Source: Chrysomallon squamiferum
Taxonomy: Eukaryota; Mollusca; Gastropoda; Neomphalida; Peltospiridae
Length of the DNA: 30,000 nucleotides
NCBI GenBank assembly: GCA_012295275.1
Contig: CM022674.1
Coordinates: forward strand, 1,550,677 to 1,580,676
Reading direction: 5' to 3'
Positions within the stretch are counted from its first letter, which is position 1. Every line of letters starts with the position of its first letter. This document shows positions 23,548 through 30,000 of the stretch, one piece after another. A model generated the notes under the pieces. It was not told where the DNA came from and did not search any database. It saw only the letters and a program-made list of their open reading frames with translations. A program made the translations under genes and the position numbers.

Positions 23548-24099
23548 TATTCACGTTTCCGCACTCTACTTAAACTGTCACATTTCCACAGACGTGTTCT
23601 TGCCACGCTTCTTGTTTTTCTAAATTTATCACAGCTTTTTATCGATGTTACACGTTTACACATAAACATGACTGCCACGTCCTTGAACGACAGTGTGACA
23701 AAAATCTTTGTTTCGTTGCTTTTATTCTTTATAAAAGAATCATGACGGCAATCAAAGAATGTTTGTATGTGTGTGTGTCTAGCAACATGAGTGAATGGTT
23801 TATTTTCGTCTTCGGAGGTTTTGTGATTGACATTTCGAGCAGAACTCAAAACATAGAGGTCTTGAGATTTTTTAATGAAGCGAAAAAAAAAATTAAAAAA
23901 AAAATAATAATAATAAAAAAAATTAAGCAATAATAAATAATTAGATGCAGACAAAAAATAACACTATACATTACATACATATACATACAAAATAAACGAT
24001 TAATTATTTTCAAATTCATTATATATATGTAAACTGTTTATAATATCGTTATAAATTAACACACATTTACGATACTATAAAACAAACACATAATGAAGC

Positions 24100-24169
<70 letters not shown>

Positions 24170-24366
24170 AAAAATAAAAACTAATTACGTAATTCTTATT
24201 CATTTATAAATATAATTACATGTAAACCTTGAATGAACACAATTTAAAAACCTTCGGCTTTAATATAAAGCATTTATACAATTAAATGAATATAAAAAAA
24301 AAAAAAATAAAAAAATAACAAAACCAAAACATAAAAACAATGTAATAATACTGTTGGTTAGTAAAC

Positions 24367-24402
<36 letters not shown>

Positions 24403-24410
24403 TAATAATA
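22424..24410. other. Spacer with CA, AT, GA/CT and AAT repeats
   Basis: Between the two 61-bp repeats lie a (CA)n run at about 22731-22766, an (AT)n run at about 22920-22960, the GA/CT inverted repeat at 23368-23545, an AAT run at about 24100-24166 and poly-A at about 24371-24399. Open frames of up to 135 codons on either strand near 23300-23950 run through these simple repeats and show no family I know. Confidence 0.6.
23368..23545. repeat. Inverted repeat with opposed GA and CT tracts
   Basis: GGGGGGTAGAGA at 23368-23379, followed by a GA run to about 23397, is matched on the other strand by TCTCTACCCCCC at 23479-23490, followed by a long CT run to about 23543. The arms are separated by about 100 bp. 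The structure could fold back as a hairpin, and the CT run could form a triplex. Whether it is a relic element or two independent microsatellites cannot be decided by eye. Confidence 0.65.
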
Positions 24411-24471
24411 ACTCATCTAATCTAGATGTTAAATCCACTATAAAGATACTGATCTACTTTCTCAAAAACCT
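24411..24471. repeat. Dispersed 61-bp repeat, copy 2
   Basis: This is the second copy of the repeat at 22363-22423, in the same orientation, 2048 bp away, with one mismatch. It is preceded by a poly-A run and a few AAT units, a feature not shared by copy 1. Confidence 0.85.
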
Positions 24472-24589
24472 TGTTAAAATATGAAACGATTTAACATCTT
24501 CATGCCTGTATCCAGAACAAAGTTTCCATAATTTTCAATATGGAAAATACGTATTTATTATATATACACATTATGTTAAGTTTGTGAGC

Positions 24590-24815
24590 AATACATTACA
24601 TTCGTATGTAAAACACTTGATCCGTCATCGATATTTTTCACACTAAAGTGATACACTACACTTTTATACAGTACGTTAGATTCATATTGATGCGTCTCTT
24701 TGGTATTCGATTTTACATCTTTATGCGCTATATTATATTCGTATTCGATACGTTACCTTCGTAAACACACAACCCCCAGAACTAATCCACGTATATTTTT
24801 GAATGGTGTTTCTAG

Positions 24816-24889
<74 letters not shown>

Positions 24890-25800
24890 ATATGTATGGT
24901 TATATGTATGTATATATGAATTTATGCGTGTATGTATTCGAAAACATATCACTTTGAATTTAAATTATACACACACACACACACAGACATACATACACAC
25001 ACACAACACTCTTAAAATGAAGTATAATTGTAGATATATGTGAGAATACTTATATATATAAATACATATGTATATATATATCTGTATAGGTATCAATTTC
25101 AGTTTTATATAACAATTCTATTTTCGAATTTAGAAATACACACATCAGACAAAAAAGCATGCATACACATGTACACACACATACATGCATACATGTATGC
25201 AAGAATATATTATTTAATTTGTTACATTCACCATGTTAGGTTCCTATTGGATATACTGCCTTTGTATTCGAAGTGTTCCATTCGTATTCGAAATCTTCCT
25301 TTAAATTTGATGTTATATTCGTTTTTTGACACGTAATATTTCATATTCGTAATATTACACTTGCATTTAATACGTTACATTCGTATTCTGTATTTTCCTT
25401 TCATATTCGATACGTTACTTTTGTTACCCATGTATTACACCCACATTCACTAAGACTTTATTTGCCCTCCGATTTCTTTGTAATGAAGGAGTAGTAACAT
25501 TCGTATTAGTGGAGTTAACTCATTTTGATTTTCACATCAATACGTGTTATGTTATTTTCGTATTTTTAATGTTACATTTGCATTCATTGTGTCAGATTAA
25601 TTTTTTACTGTGTAGCTTTCACGTTCACTGTTTGACCGTGTTGTAACTTTACCCGAAATGTTACAATAGCTTCAGTTTGTAACACTCTAAATTGAATTGG
25701 TATTCAACGTTACGTTTCAACGTTTAACCGACTTGTAATTTATGTGTGTTACATTTACGTTACTCTCTTAAATGCGTAACGTTAGAATTTTTCTGATATT
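24590..25800. repeat. Decayed repeat family around TACGTTACATTCGTATTCG, with microsatellites
   Basis: Many imperfect copies of a motif near TACGTTACATTCGTATTCG recur at intervals of about 20-30 bp, at 24590-24770 and again at 25225-25780. Good examples lie near 24735, 25265, 25330 and 25368-25410. Between the two blocks are a (TG)n run at 24829-24874, a CA run near 24970-25005 and TATA-rich DNA. The pattern is what an old, mutated minisatellite looks like. I see no coding sequence. Confidence 0.6.
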
Positions 25801-25936
25801 GAGAAACAGTAAAAATTAAAAGAAAAAAAGAAAAAAGAAAAAAACGGGTGACATTCATTACTAGACGTTTAACAAACTGACTAAGTGTTCACAATAAAAA
25901 CATAATGTTCCGAGAATGTATACACTAATGTATTAA

Positions 25937-25990
25937 TAAGCTAACTAACTAACTAACTAACAAACTAACTAACAAACAAACTAACAAACA

Positions 25991-26071
<81 letters not shown>

Positions 26072-26170
26072 GTAATAAATCAACCTTATTATTATTATTA
26101 TTATTATAATAAAAAACAACAATAACAATAATAATAACAATAACAATAACAACAATAACAACCATAAAAA
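25937..26170. repeat. ACTA tetranucleotide tract, then facing AAT and ATT tracts
   Basis: An ACTA/ACAA repeat runs from about 25937 to 26031, followed directly by (AAT)n to about 26070, a 20-bp break, then (ATT)n to about 26107 and AAC/AAT mixtures. The AAT and ATT runs are mutually complementary and could pair as a hairpin. Confidence 0.85.
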
Positions 26171-26389
26171 TAACAATAATCAAAGAGAACTGTATACGCC
26201 TTTCTCCTATAAGAATTCAATCCCTGAACCTAGGTTTTTAAAAAAAAGAGCTTGACTATTATGTGTTTTAAAATTTAGAAATCTTGTTAACTGATTATTT
26301 GCGTAGATCAGTGTCGTTTTTAACCAAAACCTAAACAAGTTGCGGCTGAGGGTAGAAAAAAACTGAGATTTCCTTTTGAAACAAGAGGC

Positions 26390-26590
26390 CTGTAAGCTTT
26401 ATAAATCTTGGGACCTCCAACCTTATGTATCTTCAGCTCTCTAAGTTTTATATATCTTAGGGCCTGTAAGATTTATGTGTATCTTGGGTTCTTCAAGGTG
26501 ACACATCTTCAGTTCTATGAATTTTATATATCTTATGGCTTCGAAGCTGTATATGTCTCGGGGCTTCAGGGTTTTAATGTATGCTAAGGC
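26390..26590. repeat. Degenerate 24-28-bp minisatellite beyond the stop of the right-hand gene
   Basis: About eight imperfect units follow one another, each with a TTTATATATCTT-like core and a GGGGCTTC or TTCAGCTCT-like junction. Examples start near 26391, 26417, 26442, 26468, 26494, 26517, 26543 and 26568. They lie within about 60-260 bp downstream of the minus-strand gene's stop at 26651-26653 and are therefore probably in its 3' UTR. An ATTAAA on the minus strand at about 26573-26578 is a possible poly-A signal. Confidence 0.65.
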
Positions 26591-26650
26591 CACAGCAAAT
26601 CTGAAAACGGCAGAGAGTGTGTCTAGAATTCCCTTCACTCAAGGTACTGG

Positions 26651-29600
26651 CTAGTGAGTCGTTTCTCCACGACAGTTTACCTCAATCCACACGCTTAGAG
26701 CTCGTTCCAAAGCAATACAGTCTATAGCGTTCGCTTCGGTCAAGCCGCTCAAAAGCAACACGAAGGCCAGAAAGGTAAGAAAAACCAGGACGCAAGCGAA
26801 GCACGTTTTGAACACACTTCTAGCCGAAGCCTGGACATTATCGATCATCACAAAGGGAGTGCGGAAACGGTCGTGGAAGATGTCGTACATTCTGCCGGCC
26901 CAGTTGACCGTTTGGTCCACCTCCATCGACATCGTGTACGAGACGTTCTCCGTCGCCGTGAAGACGTTGGACACGGGGTCGTAGGCGGCCTGCAGCTGTT
27001 GCTGCCCTTCCACGTAGGACTTTCGTCCCGACGGGCTGGGCGCTGAAGTTTGGCGAAACCGTTTTTCGAACGTGACACCGTCGGCGCCGTTCGACGTTGT
27101 TGCTACCGATTTAAAGGACGTCCTCGACGAGGTCCCTGACGCCGTTGGCGATGATCCTGACTGCGCCGTACGAAAAGAGTGCTTCGATTCTGACTCTGCC
27201 GAGTGAAAAGAGTGCTTCGATCCGGATTCCTTTGGCTGCGAGGTTTGTTCATCCACCAGCGACTTGAACGAATGACTCGGGGACGCTTGTCTTGACGCGC
27301 GGTCTGAAGACGAATGTGAGTCCATTGACGTGAACGAATGCGTCGGCGAAGGTTTGTTTTGCTCTTTTGCAGATTTCGACTGGAAGAAGGAAGAAGCTGG
27401 AAAAAAGGATTCAATTGCATCGGTGATCGACTCAGCCAAGGACCCCTTTCTTGTGATTTCAGTTTGTGGACTAGGAGCTGCTGCTGCTGCTGCTGTTTTC
27501 TCAAATCCTGATTTTGCAGGTGAATCACTGATCTGTGAATTCCCGGTTCTCGAATTCGTTTTCGCTTTCGAACTGTTATCCAAGCTTGTGCTTGGTATCG
27601 AACGATCAAACTCTGAAGAAGCTGACCGCTGAAAGCCAGAATCGTCATTGACTATTTCATGTGGTGGTTTTCTGGACGGCGATTCGTGCTGCTGTTTTCC
27701 CGTGTCTAGCAAGTTGAAGTACGGTTCTCCTGCAAGCAGCTCAAACGGGGATTTTTCGGACGTAGATTCAGAATGTGATTTTGGCGCTGACGGATCACGA
27801 AGTGACTGTGCCATTGAAGAATACAGTCGCGATTGTGGCTCTGACAAATCAGACAACCGTTTTGGTGACGCTGAATCAATCTCAGGTTTTCTAGCTGATG
27901 AATCAATCTCTGGTTTTCTAGCTGATGAATCAGTATCTGGTTTTCGTGATGATGAATCAATCTCTGGTTTTCTACCTGATGAATCAAACTCTGGTTTTCG
28001 TGATGATGAATCAAACTCTGGTTTTCGCGATGATGAATCAAACTCTGGTTTTCTACCTGATGAATCAAATTCTGGTTTTCGTGATGATGAATCAAACTCT
28101 GGTTTTCTACCTGATGAATCAAACTCTGGTTTTCTACCTGATGAATCAAACTCTGGTTTTCTTGATGATGTATCAGACTCTGATTTTTTTTGTGATGAAT
28201 CAGCTTCTGTCTTTTTTTGTGATGAATGAAACTCTGGTTTTCTTGGTAATGACTCAAACTCAGGTTTTCTTGGTGATGACTCAAACTCAGGTTTCCTTCC
28301 AGACGAATCAAACTCAGGTTTTCCTGGCGACGAATCAAACTCAGGTTTCCTTCCCGGCGACGAATCAGCCTCGAGTTTTCTTGCCGCCGCCGACGAATCA
28401 AACTCTGGCGACGACTCCTTTTTCTGTTTGCGTGCTGACGTCGACGACGAAGTTCTCGGCTTCTGGTCGACACGTGCAGCTTCTCCAGTTTTGCGAGGAG
28501 AGTCGACGCTGGCCGACGGCTCACGCGCAATCACCAACACGTCGCGTGAACGGTCGGCCAACCTCCTCGCCTGGAAGGAAACGCCGCGGCTGACGGAGCG
28601 AACAGTCGTGCGTTCAACAAGCGACGACGGCGAAGACCGCGACGTCGACGTCGACGAATAACCCGGGGCTAATTTAGAAGGGTCGTTGACGCAGACGTTC
28701 ATGCTGATGCTGGATACGAGCCTGGCCGGGCTGTTGCTGTCCTCCGTGGACGTTGTCGTCGTATCGTTGATGAGAATGTTGAGGCTGAGGCTGGAGAGGT
28801 TGAGGGGAACAGGGGACAGCCTCAGGTCGTTCGAGGAGTTGCTTGGGAGATCGGTACATGACTCCACCCAGCGTCTGGCAAAAAGTGCTGAAGGATCACC
28901 GTGGTAATTGCACGACCTTAATAAAAAAAAAAAAAAAAAAAAAAAAAAATAAAAATTAATAATAATAATTAAAATTAAAATTAAAATTAATTCATTAAAA
29001 GCGACGGTAAATGGTGGACAATGCTACAAAATGCCGTGATTAAACCAATTCTGAATCAATCCATTCTTGGTGACAGAAAATTCTTTAACCACTTTGCCAT
29101 CCCTGATATAGAATTCCCCCCCCCACTAATCTGAGTGGTAACAGCTGCCCATTCATTCGTTCATTTCTTTGTTCATTCATTCATTCGTTCACACATTAAT
29201 TCTTTCGTTCATTCCAAAAACCAACCCTCATCCACTCTGCATTCCTCCATTAACCAATCCATTCACCATTCACTCATCATCATTAATTATTCATCAAACG
29301 TCTGTTCATTTGTCAGTGCATCTCCATTATAATCGCCGTATCATTAATTCCTTTTATTCATAAAACTATCCATCCACCGGATTTTAATTTATTCATTTGC
29401 TGTCCATCCATAATTTCGTACATTTTTAATTTATCCATCCATCCATCCATCCATCTATCCATTATTCCATCCATCCATCCAGCCATTCATCCATCCATCC
29501 ATCCTTCCATCCATCCATCCATCCATCCATCCTTCCATCCATCGATCGATCGATCGATCGATCCATCCATCCATCCATTCGTCCATCCTTCCATCCATCA

Positions 29601-30000
29601 ATCCATCAATCCATCCATCCGTTTCTTCCATCCACCCCTCATTACCTGTCCCAGGAACAGATGAGTGACACTGAGAAGGTTAAGTCCTCCAGAATGTCTA
29701 TGAGATCGTTGATCTGGGTGAGGTGGAATATCCTTCCATCCATCCATCCATCCATCCATCCATCCATTCATCCATCCATCCATCCATCCATTTATCCATA
29801 CATCCATCCGTCCATCCATCCCTCATTACCTGTCCCAGGAACAGATGAGTGACACTGAGAAGGTTAAGTCCTCCAGAATGTCTATGAGATCGTTGATCTG
29901 GGTGAGGTGGAATATCTCTCCCTGGACGTCTCCGATCTCCTTGGCTGTCGCAGAGAGCAGCTCGACTCGAGATCGAACCATCTGGGAGTTCGTGATGGCG
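26651..30000 (-). CDS. Unrecognised serine-rich repeat protein with C-terminal membrane segment (3' part of gene)
   Basis: I do not recognise this protein. Two exons are supported: 30000-29830 (partial, continues beyond the window) and 28916-26651. The donor reads CAG|GTAATG and the acceptor lies after a long T tract (TTAAG|GTCGTG); the phases fit and join SWD-R-SCNYHG. The visible upstream exon codes an amphipathic stretch with [15 protein letters not shown] and DLIDILEDL. The last exon codes about 754 residues: a serine/arginine-rich region, about 18 copies of a nine-residue SRKPEFDSS-type repeat, a serine-rich region with SKHSF and HSFKS motifs, then an ordered part ending in one hydrophobic segment with [19 protein letters not shown] and a short tail. 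There is no methionine at the exon start, so translation begins upstream. The middle is probably disordered and phosphorylatable, and the C-terminus membrane-anchored. Base composition is GC-rich at both ends and AT-rich in the repeats. Confidence 0.75.
27865..28410 (-). repeat. Coding 27-bp minisatellite (nine-residue repeat)
   Basis: About 18 tandem 27-bp units code [SGPQA]-[RK]-K-[PTS]-E-[FIA]-[DE]-S-S. On the plus strand they read as GATGAATCAAACTCTGGTTTTC-type units. The central copies, about 27950-28160, are nearly identical and AT-rich, while copies toward 28300-28410 are GC-rich and diverged, often using PG or PR in the first positions. Because the unit is a multiple of three and lacks stops in several frames, open frames appear on both strands. 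Confidence 0.92.
28917..29645. repeat. Intron with poly-A and CATT/CCAT microsatellites
   Basis: This is the first part, in plus coordinates, of the intron between the two visible exons of the right-hand gene. It has a poly-A/AAT tract at about 28921-28990, a CATT-rich stretch at about 29145-29300 and a CCAT microsatellite from about 29420 to 29630, interrupted by a CGAT run at about 29541-29562. No other exon is seen apart from the duplicated one that follows. Confidence 0.8.
29646..29732 (-). pseudogene. Duplicate of the upstream exon's last 87 coding bases
   Basis: About 96 bp at 29637-29732 are identical to 29821-29916, an offset of 184 bp. The copy includes the end of the exon and its donor GTAATG. 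On the minus strand it is preceded by GGATGGAAG|G, a possible acceptor from the microsatellite, which would make an 87-base exon of matching phase at both ends (29 codons). The DNA upstream of that AG is purine-rich, a poor polypyrimidine tract, so it is probably not spliced in. A CCAT microsatellite separates the copies. Confidence 0.7.
29733..29829. repeat. CCAT tetranucleotide repeat between the exon copies
   Basis: A nearly pure CCAT run from about 29734 to 29822 separates the duplicated exon end from the original. The same repeat flanks the other side of the duplicate, so slippage or unequal exchange between the two CCAT tracts would explain the duplication. Confidence 0.9.

Noticed and set aside
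23300-23954. Open frames with arginine-glutamate or leucine-serine repeats on both strands
   Set aside because: They are GA/CT microsatellite translations, with no family resemblance and no splice context I can support.
27648-28593. Long plus-strand open frames of 193 and 222 codons, and a second minus-strand frame of 274 codons
   Set aside because: They arise because the 27-bp coding repeat has no stop in several frames; the minus-strand KPEFDSS frame continues into non-repetitive sequence with a membrane segment and matches the splice phase.
28865-28867. GTG as the start codon of the right-hand gene
   Set aside because: The frame stays open upstream to a good acceptor at 28916/28917 and joins in phase to the exon at 29830-30000, so translation starts further upstream.

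Overview
The window is invertebrate animal nuclear DNA: AT-rich, intron-bearing genes with GT-AG junctions, and very many microsatellites and minisatellites. Gene content and texture suit a lophotrochozoan, possibly a mollusc; that taxon is an inference. I see no bacterial, viral or CRISPR signature. Three protein genes can be supported, two of them from exon 1 to the stop.

Layout. Positions 1-2226 are AT-rich non-coding DNA with a small palindromic repeat array. Positions 2227-8534 (minus strand) hold a nine-exon cation diffusion facilitator of the Mn/Fe-type (plant MTP8-11-like) group, about 482 residues. Positions 8535-10290 are the divergent intergenic region. Positions 10291-18698 (plus strand) hold a fifteen-exon ATAD3, the mitochondrial inner-membrane AAA+ ATPase, about 600 residues. 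Positions 18699-26650 show no gene I can support; they hold simple repeats, a 61-bp repeat present twice and two decayed minisatellites. From 26651 past the right edge (minus strand) lies the 3' part of an unrecognised gene: one exon ending at 29830, then a 2.27-kb last exon coding a serine-rich protein with about 18 nine-residue repeats and one C-terminal membrane segment. Between those exons is a CCAT-type microsatellite with a 96-bp duplicate of the upstream exon's end.

The CDF transporter and ATAD3 are head to head about 1.76 kb apart. Nothing else ties them functionally, and the right-hand gene appears unrelated.

The most interesting signal is tandem duplication across or beside splice junctions. 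(1) The acceptor of the last CDF exon has been amplified into a 44-bp array of about ten copies in the preceding intron, most of them keeping TTACAG|AACAG. (2) The ATAD3 exon 13 acceptor region is partly duplicated, leaving a 44-bp insert that breaks the frame. (3) The last 87 coding bases and the donor of the right-edge exon are repeated 184 bp downstream in a phase-neutral form. Other intronic minisatellites sit very close to donors. Separately, the CDF gene and ATAD3 each carry a one-base deletion, relative to the conserved protein, at a short homopolymer. Long-read assembly error is the simplest explanation for those two and must be excluded before any biology is claimed.
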